Source: Oscillospiraceae bacterium (GTDB lineage Bacteria; Bacillota; Clostridia; Oscillospirales; Ruminococcaceae). Taken from it: a stretch of 64,000 nucleotides of DNA. This document shows, piece by piece, positions 7,513-16,432 of the stretch. Where the stretch lies: NCBI GenBank assembly GCA_900770195.1, contig CAAGJI010000065.1, positions 1 to 64,000 of the forward strand. Reading direction: 5' to 3'. The notes under the pieces were generated by a model. It saw only the letters and a list, made by a program, of their open reading frames with translations. It was not told where the DNA came from and did not search any database. A program made the translations under genes and the position numbers. The number at the start of each line of letters is the position of its first letter. Position 1 is the stretch's first letter.

Positions 7513-9468
7513 TTAATAAGGTGAATATTCTTTTGCTTTTTTGTTGTATTCGTACATTGAATTAACCAGATTTACAAGGTTTTTATCATATAATTCCGAT
7601 TTTTCAAGAACATTTTTCATATAGGAAAATGCACTATAACTTAAAGTATAGCTTTGTGAGGTTTTATAATTATAAACATAAAACTTATACATTTTGTCAA
7701 GATTCTGAGGCTTTATATTTTTTATATAAAGGCAATAAAAATCACCTGTTTTTTCAGGCTTAACTATTTCATCATTGCATTTAAATTCAAAATCATTAAT
7801 ATCATAATCTGAATCAATCTGATATTTTATTTTTATTGTTGTATCTGAACCAATCAAAAGGGCAGCACTTTTTACTTCAATTCCCGAAATTTTTTCAGAT
7901 AAACTATATTTATATTCATCGCCAATATTTTTATTTACCGAATAATCCTGAACTTCAGCAGCCATATTTCCTGTATTTTTGCCTGTATAAAGCTGTGCAT
8001 ATGCACCATATCTAAGCATTGCATCTGCAAGTTCTTTATAACTCTCACCATCTTTTATACTCTCAACATACTGCTTTACAGAATAATTTACACTGCTTCC
8101 CTTTTCACCATTTCCATAGAAAACCTGTGCTGTTATTTCATCCGCCATCTGATCAGGTCGAAGTTCAATGCTGTATTTGTATTTTCCCGAAATTTCGCCT
8201 GAATTTTCATCTTCAACGCCAACGCCCTCTGAAATCATAACTTTTTTATTTATCCCATTTTCAGAAGTAAACTGAATATATGCACCGCTGTCATTTTTCA
8301 TATCATCTGAAAGAAGCAAATAATAGTTCATTATAACACCATCTGTAAGTGCCAAAGATACACTTTTAAATCCATCTTTTCCATTTTCAATTTTATTGCA
8401 AAAAACACATATCCCGCCTTTTGAGTAATTATGGTCAGCATATGTGTCAGATTTTTGTGTATTTGAATAACTTAAAACAGCATCGCCCTTATTACCTTCA
8501 CATCCTGAATAAGCTTTATTCTGATAAACTTTTAAACCGCCTAAAACAGGTAAATTTTCTTCACCAATTTTCTGTCCCCAGATATTTTCACTCTGTTCAT
8601 TCTGCAAAATATATGCAATTTCACCTGATGCAAATTTTTCTGATGTTGTTGATTTTCCTTCTACACAGCTTATATTTGAGTAACTTACAAGACAATTTTC
8701 AAAATAAAAACTGTTTTCTATTTTTCCGTTTCCATTATATCCGCAAACAGCCCCCACATTTGAACCATTTACAGAACCCGCATTAAAACAATTTGTGATA
8801 TTTCCTGAATCATAAATACTTCCGCAAATACCGCCTGAACTTCCGTTGCTTGATATTTCCGCTGAAACTGTTCCTTTATTATAACAATTTTTTATATCTC
8901 CCGAATAAATATATCCGCAAATTCCGCCGACATTAGCATTGTCATTATTACTGTAAAAATAAGAATTTTCAACACCTACATTCAAGATTTTTCCGCCGTT
9001 TAAATATCCAAAAAATCCTGTATATGTATCTGAATATTTACAATATAATCCGCTTACAGTATGTCCCTGACCATTAAAAATGCCGCTGTAACCCCAGTTG
9101 CAAATTGGTGTCCATTCTTTCCAACCGCCTGCATTTTCTCCGTTACAATCGGCAATATTTCCTATATTAACTGTTATATCTGCTGTAAGAACTGCATTAT
9201 AATTTTCATAACTATTTATCTGTTTAGCAAACCAATAAAGCTGACCTGCGTTTGAAATTTCATAAACAGCATCTTTGCTTCCGTTATTATCAATATCATA
9301 TTTATCTGTTGTTAAAACAGCTTCCTGATAATTCCCGTCACTTGCAAAACCATTTGAGTCAAATTCTTCCGCATTTGCCCAAATACTGCCCTGGAAACAA
9401 ATCAAAGATGAAAAAGTAACAGCTGCTGCCGAAACTGCCGCAAATGCTTTTTTTATTTTCCTTGCCAT
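7513..9468 (-). CDS. Secreted protein with GLUG repeats and conserved C-terminal module
   Basis: A 651-residue exported protein. Signal peptide about 1-33 (KKAFAAVSAAAVTFSSLICF). Residues about 120-265 contain GLUG-type repeats: 'GxxxGYFNGG', 'GGICGYIYSGDIKNCYN', 'GGICGSIYDSGNITNCFN', 'VGAVCGYNGNGKIENSFY'. They form a beta-helix-like fold seen in surface adhesins and M26 peptidases. The C-terminal part (about 365-645) resembles a module common in secreted Ruminococcus proteins, with a segment AMLRYGAYAQLYTGKN; it has no named function that I know. No catalytic motif is recognised. It is first in a likely two-gene unit with the nucleotidyltransferase-like gene. Cell-surface or substrate adhesion is the best guess. 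Confidence 0.7.
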   Translation of the reverse strand: MARKIKKAFAAVSAAAVTFSSLICFQGSIWANAEEFDSNGFASDGNYQEAVLTTDKYDIDNNGSKDAVYEISNAGQLYWFAKQINSYENYNAVLTADITVNIGNIADCNGENAGGWKEWTPICNWGYSGIFNGQGHTVSGLYCKYSDTYTGFFGYLNGGKILNVGVENSYFYSNNDNANVGGICGYIYSGDIKNCYNKGTVSAEISSNGSSGGICGSIYDSGNITNCFNAGSVNGSNVGAVCGYNGNGKIENSFYFENCLVSYSNISCVEGKSTTSEKFASGEIAYILQNEQSENIWGQKIGEENLPVLGGLKVYQNKAYSGCEGNKGDAVLSYSNTQKSDTYADHNYSKGGICVFCNKIENGKDGFKSVSLALTDGVIMNYYLLLSDDMKNDSGAYIQFTSENGINKKVMISEGVGVEDENSGEISGKYKYSIELRPDQMADEITAQVFYGNGEKGSSVNYSVKQYVESIKDGESYKELADAMLRYGAYAQLYTGKNTGNMAAEVQDYSVNKNIGDEYKYSLSEKISGIEVKSAALLIGSDTTIKIKYQIDSDYDINDFEFKCNDEIVKPEKTGDFYCLYIKNIKPQNLDKMYKFYVYNYKTSQSYTLSYSAFSYMKNVLEKSELYDKNLVNLVNSMYEYNKKAKEYSPY

Positions 9469-9539
9469 TTTTTACCTCGCTAATAAATTATTTTTGTTTT
9501 AATATGTTATAATAAACACATTCATCAATTATCAAAATT

Positions 9540-9577
9540 CAACCCTCGTGGGTTCTTTTAAAACTCACGGGGGTTGA
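9540..9577 (-). terminator. Terminator-like hairpin after the ABC ATPase gene
   Basis: A 13-bp stem between 9540-9552 (CAACCCTCGTGGG) and 9564-9576 (CTCACGGGGGTTG), including G-U pairs on the plus reading. The T-tract on the minus strand is short, so termination efficiency is uncertain. Confidence 0.55.
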
Positions 9578-9603
9578 TAAAGCTTTATTAAATCAAACTA
9601 ATA

Positions 9604-10716
9604 TTAGTTAATGATTGTTTCATCTGTTTCCTTGTCAAAGAGGTGAATCTTTGATGGGTCGATAGCAACTGTTACCTTTTCGCCCGGCTTAAGCGGAATA
9701 GTACCGTTTACTCTTGATGTTACAGGAACACCGCCAACTTCGAGATAAAGATATGTTTCAGCACCCATCATTTCTGTGATGTCAACCTTACAATCAACAA
9801 GACCTGTTGTAGCGAGAGCCTTAACAGCTTCTTCATAACGAACATTTTCAGGACGAATACCAAGTGTAACTTCCTTGTTAACATACTTTTCGAGTTCAGG
9901 AGTAACCTTTGAGTTAGGAACCTGTACTGAGAATCCGCAGAAGTCAACTGAGTAGCTGTTGCCAGCCTTTGAAAGCTTAGCATCGATGAAGTTCATCTGA
10001 GGTGAACCAAGGAATCCTGCAACGAACTTGTTAACAGGGCATTCATAAAGGTGCTGAGGTGTATCAACCTGCTGAATAACACCGTCCTTCATAACAACGA
10101 TTCTGTCACCCATTGTCATAGCTTCTGTCTGGTCATGTGTTACATAGATAAATGTTGTACCGAGCTTCTTGTGGAGCTTTGAAATTTCTGTACGCATCTG
10201 TGCACGAAGCTTTGCATCGAGGTTTGAAAGAGGTTCGTCAAGTAAGAATACCTTTGGTGAACGAACGATAGCACGACCGAGGGCAACTCTCTGTCTCTGA
10301 CCACCTGACATAGCAGCAGGTTTTCTGTCGAGAAGATGTGTAAGGTCGAGGATAGCAGCAGCTTCCTTTACTTTTCTTTCGATTTCGTCCTTAGGAACTT
10401 TTCTAAGTTTAAGACCGAAAGCCATGTTGTTGAATACTGTCATATGTGGATAAAGAGCATAGTTCTGGAAAACCATTGCAATATCTCTGTCCTTTGGTGC
10501 GATGTCGTTTACAAGGCGGTCGCCGATGTAAAGTTCGCCTTCTGTGATTTCTTCAAGACCTGCAATCATACGAAGTGTTGTTGATTTACCACAACCTGAA
10601 GGTCCTACAAGAACGATAAATTCCTTATCTTTGATTTCAAGGTTTACGTCTTTAACGTTTGGTTCTACTGCACCAGGATATGTTTTATATATCCCTCTTA
10701 ATGATAAACTTGCCAT
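9604..10716 (-). CDS. msmX: ABC sugar transporter ATP-binding protein, MsmX/UgpC type
   Basis: A 370-residue ATPase of the CUT1 carbohydrate importer family. Walker A GPSGCGKST is at residues 38-46, Q-loop in VFQNYALYPH, signature MSGGQRQRVALGRA, Walker B VFLLDEPLSNLDAKLR, H-loop VTHDQTEAM. The C terminus is an OB/TOBE regulatory domain with GIRPENVRYE. Members such as MsmX energise several different oligosaccharide permeases. That fits here because no permease or binding-protein gene lies nearby: this is an orphan, probably multi-purpose ATPase. It has its own promoter at 10844-10872 with a ~120-nt leader and a weak terminator downstream. The ATG at 10716 follows GGAGG. Confidence 0.9.
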   Translation of the reverse strand: MASLSLRGIYKTYPGAVEPNVKDVNLEIKDKEFIVLVGPSGCGKSTTLRMIAGLEEITEGELYIGDRLVNDIAPKDRDIAMVFQNYALYPHMTVFNNMAFGLKLRKVPKDEIERKVKEAAAILDLTHLLDRKPAAMSGGQRQRVALGRAIVRSPKVFLLDEPLSNLDAKLRAQMRTEISKLHKKLGTTFIYVTHDQTEAMTMGDRIVVMKDGVIQQVDTPQHLYECPVNKFVAGFLGSPQMNFIDAKLSKAGNSYSVDFCGFSVQVPNSKVTPELEKYVNKEVTLGIRPENVRYEEAVKALATTGLVDCKVDITEMMGAETYLYLEVGGVPVTSRVNGTIPLKPGEKVTVAIDPSKIHLFDKETDETIIN

Positions 10717-10837
10717 ATTTTTCCTCCATAATTTTTTATATTTAGTTTAAATAATATTTAATTTGAAAGAAGACAAACACCAAAACCCGTTTTCCGAAAA
10801 GGGCTTTACGCAGATGCTTTCTTATCTTCTTATTACA
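10717..10837 (-). promoter_or_regulatory. Leader of the msmX transcript, hairpin-containing
   Basis: About 120 nt between predicted transcription start and the ATG. It contains CCC-TTTT/AAAA-GGG pairing around a CGG loop (near 10783-10802) and flanking GAAGA/TCTTC complementarity. No known riboswitch consensus was recognised. Confidence 0.35.
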
Positions 10838-10843
10838 GTATAT

Positions 10844-10872
10844 ATCATACCAAATTTTAACGAAAAATTCAA
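10844..10872 (-). promoter_or_regulatory. Sigma70 promoter of msmX
   Basis: Minus strand TTGAAT (10867-10872), 17-nt spacer, TATGAT (10844-10849). Confidence 0.65.
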
Positions 10873-10934
10873 GTCTTTATTTTAACAAACTTCACCCATT
10901 AAATTTATACACATTAACGAAAAAAGGTTCAGAA

Positions 10935-11669
10935 TTAGTTATTAAAAAAAGTTCGCTCAGAAATTGTCAATAAATCGCATATTTCTTTGTGCAAAAGTAC
11001 TACACACTCACCGACACCAATTTTATCGCTTAAAACATAGTTTCCAACAGCAAATCTGTGAAGATTTTCAACATGATTTCCACAGGCTGCAAACATTCTT
11101 CTTACCTGATGATATTTTCCTTCAGTCAGTTTTACAATGCACTGATTTTTTTCATCATCAAAAAGATAAACTTCAGCTTCCCTGCATTTTGTTCCGTCTG
11201 AAAGAGTAATTCCGTTTCTGAATTTTTCTTCATAATCGGTTTCATATTTTCTTGCAAGTGTAACAAGGTAATGTTTTGAAGTATGTTTTTTAGGTGATAT
11301 TATTTTATGTGCAAGATCACCGTCATTTGTTAAAATAACAAGACCTGTTGTATCTTTATCAAGTCTGCCGGCAGGAAAAAGCCCCTGATTTTTATATTCA
11401 TCAGGCAACAGTTCCATAACCGTTTTTTCATTTTTATCTTCTGTAGCACAAACATAACCTTTAGGTTTATTCATTGCCAGAACAATTGAACCCTTTACAG
11501 ATATTTTTCTGCCATCAACCGCAACAACATCTGTTTCGGGATTTATCTGAAATTTACCGTCCCTTATTTTTTCACCATTTACGGTTATTTTTCCTTTTTT
11601 CAGAAGTTCCTTAGCCTGTGAACGTGTGTATTCGGTATTTTCAGAAATAAATCTGTCTGTTCTCAGCAT
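10935..11669 (-). CDS. RNA pseudouridine synthase, RsuA/RluB family
   Basis: A 244-residue cytoplasmic enzyme. It has an N-terminal S4 RNA-binding domain (about 1-60; YTRSQAKELLKKGKITVNG) and a catalytic domain with the family II motif GRLDKDTTGLVILTNDG containing the catalytic Asp, then KHYLVTL and KVxExKxHQVRRM-type motifs near the C terminus. It converts a uridine in rRNA (16S or 23S) to pseudouridine. It is the first of two RsuA-family genes in the window (see 55039-55662); this copy retains the S4 domain and the other lacks it. Transcribed alone. The exact target nucleotide cannot be told. Confidence 0.85.
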   Translation of the reverse strand: MLRTDRFISENTEYTRSQAKELLKKGKITVNGEKIRDGKFQINPETDVVAVDGRKISVKGSIVLAMNKPKGYVCATEDKNEKTVMELLPDEYKNQGLFPAGRLDKDTTGLVILTNDGDLAHKIISPKKHTSKHYLVTLARKYETDYEEKFRNGITLSDGTKCREAEVYLFDDEKNQCIVKLTEGKYHQVRRMFAACGNHVENLHRFAVGNYVLSDKIGVGECVVLLHKEICDLLTISERTFFNN

Positions 11670-11746
11670 AAATTTCCCCTTTCAGGTTATTTTTTTCTAA
11701 AATCACTAATACAATAAATTAATGAGAAGCTTTTATATCGTCTATT

Positions 11747-12012
11747 GAATGAGGAATTAGGAGTGAGGAATTAAGGTGTCGCCGATAGGCGACTTATCCC
11801 CCTCTGTCACTTTGTGACATCTCCCCAAGGGAAGATTACCTCTCATTCAAGCCTTACGGCTTGCCAGCTCCCCTTAAAAGGTGAGCCATTATTATTAAAA
11901 GCCTCTCCTGAAAGGAGAGGGTGACCGCCGTCAGGCGGTGGAGAGGTTTTCAAATCTTTCACCGACAGCCGACACCACAATTTTTCGTTCCTAATTTTTC
12001 ACTTCTAATTCA
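11747..12012. repeat. Dispersed composite intergenic repeat, long copy
   Basis: Starts with the AT-rich words GAATGAGGAATTAGGAGTG. It continues with a GTCGCC-GATA-GGCGAC hairpin, a TGTCACTTTGTGACA hairpin, an AAGCCTTACGGCTT hairpin, and a CCTCTCC/GGAGAGG pair flanking a CCGCCGTCAGGCGG hairpin. It ends with TTCCTAATTTTTCACTTC words. The whole 11670-12029 gap is taken up by this element. The modules recur in other intergenic regions in different combinations. Confidence 0.8.
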
Positions 12013-12029
12013 AGAAAAGAGGTTTTGTT

Positions 12030-12458
12030 ATGAAGTGTAGTAAAAAAAGAATTTTTTCATTAATTTTTGCAATAGCAATATTATTTTCAATTATTTTTGC
12101 CGTATTTTTCAAATTTTATGATAAAGAATCTAAAAAAAGCTTTATAAAGCTTGAAAATATCGACAGCATAGCAATGTTTCTGCTGTCAAACAGTTTAAAT
12201 CTTGAAGAAAAAGAACCTGTTTTTCAAAGCAGAATATACATTCCCGAAAACTTCAGCGAATCATATATATCATATGCAAAAATGCAGGAAAACCAGCAGC
12301 TTCCCCTGAAAAAATTTAAAGGAAAAGCCGCTGATGAATATATTTTTAAACTTTGCGAAAACAAATATGCTGAAATTATAATTTCAGACAATATTTTAAT
12401 TGGTGCAATAACCTATGAAGGCAACTGCCCTCTTGATTTCAAGCCGATTATTTATTAA
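12030..12458 (+). CDS. Membrane-anchored protein with DUF4830-like domain
   Basis: A 142-residue protein with a short basic N terminus, one hydrophobic segment (about residues 8-29; no lipobox Cys), then an extracytoplasmic domain. Residues about 75-135 read IPENFSESYISYAKMQ, LKKFKGKAADEYIFKL and IGAITYEG, which follow the pattern I associate with DUF4830 ('IP..F...Y..YN.LQ...L..YKGK...RYTY...IGG'). No function is established. The ATG follows AAGAGG 8 nt upstream. The 3' end overlaps the convergent DUF4870-like gene by 11 bp. Confidence 0.6.
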   Translation: MKCSKKRIFSLIFAIAILFSIIFAVFFKFYDKESKKSFIKLENIDSIAMFLLSNSLNLEEKEPVFQSRIYIPENFSESYISYAKMQENQQLPLKKFKGKAADEYIFKLCENKYAEIIISDNILIGAITYEGNCPLDFKPIIY

Positions 12459-12834
12459 AAACGTTAATAAGTCCGCCAATTACAGGCAACTCTTTTGCCT
12501 TACCCTGACAAGCGTTAACAAGTGCAAAAATAAAGAGAAAAAGTTCAATTATTCCTAAAACCCAGCTGACAATTGTACCAACTAAAGGTATAAAGCTGAG
12601 TAATCTGATTACAACACCTGCAACTATTCCAAACAAAAACAAAATAAATCCCTGATTTGCATAAAATCTTGCAAATTTTGATTTTGGTGCTGCAATAAGC
12701 GGTAAAAAGAATAATATTCCAAAACATGCAAGTATAGCATAAACTTTATTTTCCTGAATATCCTGTGTATCAAATTCACCTGTTGTGTCAGGTGTATCGA
12801 CTATCTTGTTAAATTCTTCATTAAAATCTGCCAT
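12448..12834 (-). CDS. DUF4870/Tic20-like small membrane protein
   Basis: A 128-residue protein with a soluble acidic N terminus (about 1-28) followed by three hydrophobic segments. The core FYANQGFILFLFGIVAG matches the 'Y-x-x-Q-x-x-L' signature of DUF4870 (Tic20-like) proteins of Firmicutes. Function is unknown. It is the last gene of a likely operon with nrdR (12 nt upstream) and the lipoprotein, and its stop overlaps the convergent gene at 12448-12458. Confidence 0.65.
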   Translation of the reverse strand: MADFNEEFNKIVDTPDTTGEFDTQDIQENKVYAILACFGILFFLPLIAAPKSKFARFYANQGFILFLFGIVAGVVIRLLSFIPLVGTIVSWVLGIIELFLFIFALVNACQGKAKELPVIGGLINVFNK

Positions 12835-12846
12835 TTTATTTTCCTC

Positions 12847-13290
12847 TTACTTTCTGAGTTTTCCTATTTCCGCTATAAATCCTGCAACATCATCAAATTC
12901 TTTGTAAACTGATGCAAAACGAATATATGCTACTTCATCAATATTGCGAAGTTCATCAAGCACCATTGTTCCTATTTCCAAAGTGGAAATTTCAGATTTT
13001 TTTTCATTTGCACAAAATGTTTCAATTTTATCAACTATACGTGTTATCTGCTCAATTGAAACAGGTCTTTTCTTTATAGCACTTAAAATGCCTCTGAAAA
13101 GCTTGTCTCGACTGAATGTTTCAAAAGAATTATCTTTCTTTTTTACCATAAGTATAGGCGTTTCTATTATCTCATATGTTGTGAAACGCTTATTGCATCT
13201 TGCACATTCACGCCTTCTTCTTATTTTATCTTCGTGAGGACGTGAGTCGACAACTCGAACATCTTCATAACCGCAAAAAGGACAATTCAT
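12847..13290 (-). CDS. nrdR: Transcriptional repressor NrdR
   Basis: A 147-residue protein, full length for NrdR. It has an N-terminal zinc ribbon (C-P-F-C at residues 3-6, then CARC about 31-34) and an ATP-cone domain from about residue 46 (PILMVKKKDNSFETFSRDKL). NrdR senses ATP/dATP and represses ribonucleotide reductase operons through NrdR boxes. No nrd genes are nearby, so it acts in trans. It lies 13 nt downstream of the lipoprotein gene. Confidence 0.95.
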   Translation of the reverse strand: MNCPFCGYEDVRVVDSRPHEDKIRRRRECARCNKRFTTYEIIETPILMVKKKDNSFETFSRDKLFRGILSAIKKRPVSIEQITRIVDKIETFCANEKKSEISTLEIGTMVLDELRNIDEVAYIRFASVYKEFDDVAGFIAEIGKLRK

Positions 13291-13303
13291 ATTTTGCCTT
13301 TCA

Positions 13304-13924
13304 TTATTCAGCAGGTTTTATATCATCAGGTGTAAATGTTGTGATGAGTGAAAGTGCTGCATAACCTGTTGAAGGGTCAACTGTGTCAGGACAATATGCA
13401 AATGTAAGCTTTTCAAAATTACGTGGGATTTCAACATAAACATCTGACTCAACTGTTTCACCAGGTTTAATTCCGTCTGCAAAAAAAGCCTTTTCATCAG
13501 CTCTTGCAGCTGTAAGCTGTGCTCTTACTGTTGTTCCAGGGCATCTTGAACCATCTTCATTTTTAACTTCAAAATATGAAAGTACTGATGGTGTAAGTTC
13601 TTCAGATGTGTTATTTGTTATCTTAACATCTGCAATTACCATCTGTGTATCTGTGTCTTCATATTCCGAACCTTCTTTTCTGAGTCCCACAAGTTCACAT
13701 GAAACAGTTTTTTCAGCATCTTCCGCAGCCTGTCCTATACCTGCTGCTGTTGCTGTTTCAGGAGGTGCTGTTGACTGTTCTTCTTCCGCAACATAATTTG
13801 AATCAACTTCATTTATAACAGGTGCTGTTGTTTCAGCTGTTTCCTTTTTTTCACTCTTTCCGCATCCTGAAAATGCGAAAGCTGCAACGGCACAAACTGC
13901 CGCAACTTTTTTCATATCAAACAT
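13304..13924 (-). CDS. Putative lipoprotein (DUF4352/DUF5067-like immunoglobulin-type domain)
   Basis: A 206-residue exported lipoprotein. The signal peptide ends in a lipobox (AFAFSGC, Cys about residue 21), followed by a Glu/Thr/Ala-rich spacer. The C-terminal domain (about 75-200) contains VADVKITNNTSEELTPS and ADGIKPGETVESDVYVEIP, which resemble the Ig-like domains of DUF4352/DUF5067 proteins: conserved 'V...I.N.S.....' and a 'G..V.G.V.F.IP' turn. The ATG at 13924 has GGAGG 9 nt upstream, so it is favoured over the ATG three codons downstream. First gene of the lipoprotein-nrdR-DUF4870 unit. Function unknown. Confidence 0.65.
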   Translation of the reverse strand: MFDMKKVAAVCAVAAFAFSGCGKSEKKETAETTAPVINEVDSNYVAEEEQSTAPPETATAAGIGQAAEDAEKTVSCELVGLRKEGSEYEDTDTQMVIADVKITNNTSEELTPSVLSYFEVKNEDGSRCPGTTVRAQLTAARADEKAFFADGIKPGETVESDVYVEIPRNFEKLTFAYCPDTVDPSTGYAALSLITTFTPDDIKPAE

Positions 13925-13971
13925 TTTATTTTTCCTCCGAATATTTATATTAACAAAAATTGGTATTTTTA

Positions 13972-14021
13972 ATAAAAAAGCAGACCTGTTTTAATCACAT
14001 AAGATTAAACGACAGGTCCGT
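13972..14021 (-). terminator. Intrinsic terminator of the ferredoxin gene
   Basis: On the minus strand, GGACCTGTCGTTTAATC pairs with GATTAAAACAGGTCTG around a short loop and is followed by CTTTTTT. It starts 8 nt past the ferredoxin stop. Confidence 0.85.
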
Positions 14022-14028
14022 AAAAATC

Positions 14029-14199
14029 TTATTCTTCATTTGGTGCTGAAACAGGACAAACTGATGCACAAGCACCGCATGAAATGCATTCATCTGCATT
14101 TATCTCGTATTTGCCATCGCCTTCAGCAATTGCACCCACAGGACATTCGCTTTCGCAAGCACCGCATGAAATACATTCATCGTTGATTACATATGCCAT
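14029..14199 (-). CDS. 2[4Fe-4S] ferredoxin
   Basis: A 56-residue clostridial-type ferredoxin. Two identical CISCGAC motifs each supply the C-x2-C-x2-C part, followed by CP(V) for the fourth ligand (residues about 9-20 and 39-49), binding two [4Fe-4S] clusters. It is the general low-potential electron carrier of anaerobic metabolism (pyruvate:ferredoxin oxidoreductase, hydrogenase). ATG at 14199 follows GGAGG with about 8 nt spacing. Monocistronic, with its own terminator. Confidence 0.95.
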   Translation of the reverse strand: MAYVINDECISCGACESECPVGAIAEGDGKYEINADECISCGACASVCPVSAPNEE

Positions 14200-14321
14200 T
14201 TATATACACCTCCGTTCAGTTTTACTCTTCCTATATTGTAACATATTTATTCCCGAATTGCAATAGGAAAATCAATTTTTTTATCAGTATTGATAAATAA
14301 AAACTATGGTGTCACTTTAAA

Positions 14322-14356
14322 AATTACTCTGTCGCAGCTTTCGCCGCAACAGAATT
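14322..14356 (-). terminator. Intrinsic terminator of malQ
   Basis: Minus strand stem CTGTTGCGGC / GCTGCGACAG closed by a GAAA tetraloop (14329-14352), then a T-rich stretch. Confidence 0.8.
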
Positions 14357-14379
14357 TTTGTAAGCTGATTACTAAACAC

Positions 14380-15867
14380 TTATCTGTTATAAATAGCATT
14401 AAGTTCATTTATATGCTTTGAAAGTCTTGAACCAAAGTCTGAATTGACAGTTCTGAATTCCCAGTTTCCGCCAAGAGTTGACGGTGTGTTCATTCTGCTT
14501 GATGCAGGAGATGAAAGGAAATCCTGTATCTGTGCAATTGCAAGATTTGCTGTGCTTGACCAAGCACATCTTATCATTTCTTCAGGTATATCCTTTGAAT
14601 TTCTTACTCTGAAATATCTCTTTACATATTTAAGATTATCAGGTTCAAGGCTGTCTATCCAGCCAAGAAGAGTTTCATTATCGTGTGTGCCTGTGTAGCA
14701 TACGCAATTTGAATTTTTGAAATTATGAGGGATATATTCTGATTTACCTGTACCGTCAAAAGCAAACTGAAGAACTTTCATTCCCGGAAAACCTGTTTCA
14801 TCAAGAAGTTTTCTTACTTCAGGTGTAACAAATCCAAGGTCTTCAGCAATAATATCTATATCCTTTGTTTCTTCTTTTATTGCATCAAAAAGCTTCATTC
14901 CCGGACCTTTGAACCACTGTCCTATTTCGGCTGTTTTGCTTCCGAAAGGTATTGCATAATATGATTCAAATCCTCTGAAATGGTCAATTCTTATAACATC
15001 ATAAAGTTCCTTTGCGGAATTTATCCTTTCTTTCCACCATTTATAGCCTGTCTTTGCATGATATTTCCAGTTATAAACAGGATTACCCCAAAGCTGACCT
15101 GTAGCTGAAAATGAATCCGGCGGACAGCCTGCAACCGCTGTCGGCTCTTTTGATGAATTAAGGAAAAACAAATCAGGTTCTGTCCATACTTCTGTGCTGT
15201 CATATGAAACATATATAGGCATATCGCCGATTATTTTTATTCCTTTGCTGTTTGCATATTCTTTTATTTTTTTCCACTGCTTATAGAAAACGAACTGCAT
15301 CCATGAATAGTAGTCTATATCTGTTTTCAGTTCTTCTCTTGCCTGTTCCATTTTGCTTTTTTTACAAAAAGCATAACCTGTTTCCCATTCATACCAAGGT
15401 TTGCCGTTATGTGCATCTTTAAGTGACATAAAAAGGGAGTAATTGTCAAGCCAGTAAGCATTTTCTTCTTTAAATTCTTCAAACTCTTCCTGTGAACATG
15501 CAAGGCTTCTTTCATATGCTTTTCTTAAAATAGGGTAAGTATTCTGATAGATTTTTTCATAGTCAACTCTTCTGGGATTATTTCCCCAGTCAAATTTTGC
15601 ATAATCATTTTTTCTTAAAAGATTTTCCTCTTCAAGCTGTTCAAAATCAATAAAATAAGGATTTCCTGCATGTATTGAAAAAGACTGATACGGTGAATCT
15701 CCGTAACTTGTTTGTGAAAGCGGGAGTATCTGCCAGTATTCTGTGCCGCATCTTTTCAAAAAATCTATAAACCTTACAGCTTCCTTTCCAAGTTTTCCTA
15801 TTCCATATTCTGAAGGAAGACTTGAAACGTGCATAAGTATTCCGTTTGAACGTTTATCAAGAGCCAT
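14380..15867 (-). CDS. malQ: 4-alpha-glucanotransferase (amylomaltase, GH77)
   Basis: A 495-residue cytoplasmic GH77 enzyme that moves alpha-1,4-glucan segments between maltodextrins. Visible family motifs: GILMHVSSLPSEYGIGKLG at the N terminus, GDMPIYVSYDS, the nucleophile region VIRIDHFRGF, the acid/base region IIAEDLGFVT and the third acidic residue in YTGTHDNET. Start: the ATG at 15867 has GAGAGGTG 6 nt upstream, whereas the in-frame ATG at 15882 has none, so I use 15867. Monocistronic and divergent from the small membrane protein. With the orphan sugar ATPase it suggests malto-oligosaccharide use. Confidence 0.95.
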   Translation of the reverse strand: MALDKRSNGILMHVSSLPSEYGIGKLGKEAVRFIDFLKRCGTEYWQILPLSQTSYGDSPYQSFSIHAGNPYFIDFEQLEEENLLRKNDYAKFDWGNNPRRVDYEKIYQNTYPILRKAYERSLACSQEEFEEFKEENAYWLDNYSLFMSLKDAHNGKPWYEWETGYAFCKKSKMEQAREELKTDIDYYSWMQFVFYKQWKKIKEYANSKGIKIIGDMPIYVSYDSTEVWTEPDLFFLNSSKEPTAVAGCPPDSFSATGQLWGNPVYNWKYHAKTGYKWWKERINSAKELYDVIRIDHFRGFESYYAIPFGSKTAEIGQWFKGPGMKLFDAIKEETKDIDIIAEDLGFVTPEVRKLLDETGFPGMKVLQFAFDGTGKSEYIPHNFKNSNCVCYTGTHDNETLLGWIDSLEPDNLKYVKRYFRVRNSKDIPEEMIRCAWSSTANLAIAQIQDFLSSPASSRMNTPSTLGGNWEFRTVNSDFGSRLSKHINELNAIYNR

Positions 15868-15952
15868 TTTAACACCTCTCATTTAAATTTTAATAAAAAC
15901 GACTAAAACGGGTATAATATTTCTGTAATTTTCAAAATCACGGAGAAACAAA

Positions 15953-16345
15953 ATGAAACCGTATGAATATATTTTTGCATTCTTAACAGGCAGCCTGCTT
16001 TACAGCCTGACTGAAATTCTTTACAGAGGATATACCCACTGGAGTATGACAATACTCGGTGGAATATGTCTTGCAGGCATATATTATATCAGATTCAGAT
16101 TTGCAGATTTAAATTATTTTCTGCGTCTGTGGTTTGAATCACTATGGATAACCACCGCTGAATTCTTGTGCGGTCTTGCCATAAATATTGTTTTGAAATG
16201 GAATGTCTGGGATTATTCCGATATTTGGGGAAATTTTTTTGGTCAGACATGCATTTTCTACAGTATTCTGTGGTATTTCATATGTATTCCGTCAGATTTT
16301 ATCTGCGGCAGAATTTATAAGCGTTTTAATTCTGAAACTTATTAA
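15953..16345 (+). CDS. Small membrane protein, CmpB-like (PF06541)
   Basis: A 130-residue protein with four hydrophobic segments. The stretch EILYRGYTHWSMTILGGIC and the later WESLWITTAEFLCG and WDYSDIWGNFFGQTC follow the conserved blocks of the family annotated as putative ABC-transporter type IV (CmpB-like). Biochemical function is unclear. The ATG follows GGAG with 7 nt spacing. A TATAAT at 15913-15918 with a poor -35 could be its promoter. It is flanked by divergent malQ and a convergent peptidase gene. Confidence 0.65.
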   Translation: MKPYEYIFAFLTGSLLYSLTEILYRGYTHWSMTILGGICLAGIYYIRFRFADLNYFLRLWFESLWITTAEFLCGLAINIVLKWNVWDYSDIWGNFFGQTCIFYSILWYFICIPSDFICGRIYKRFNSETY

Positions 16346-16432
16346 TCTTATTTTCTATTATATCACATCTTCAATTACAATTCAATAAAAGTCATAAAAA
16401 TGTTAGTAAAAATTAACATATAGATTTAATTA

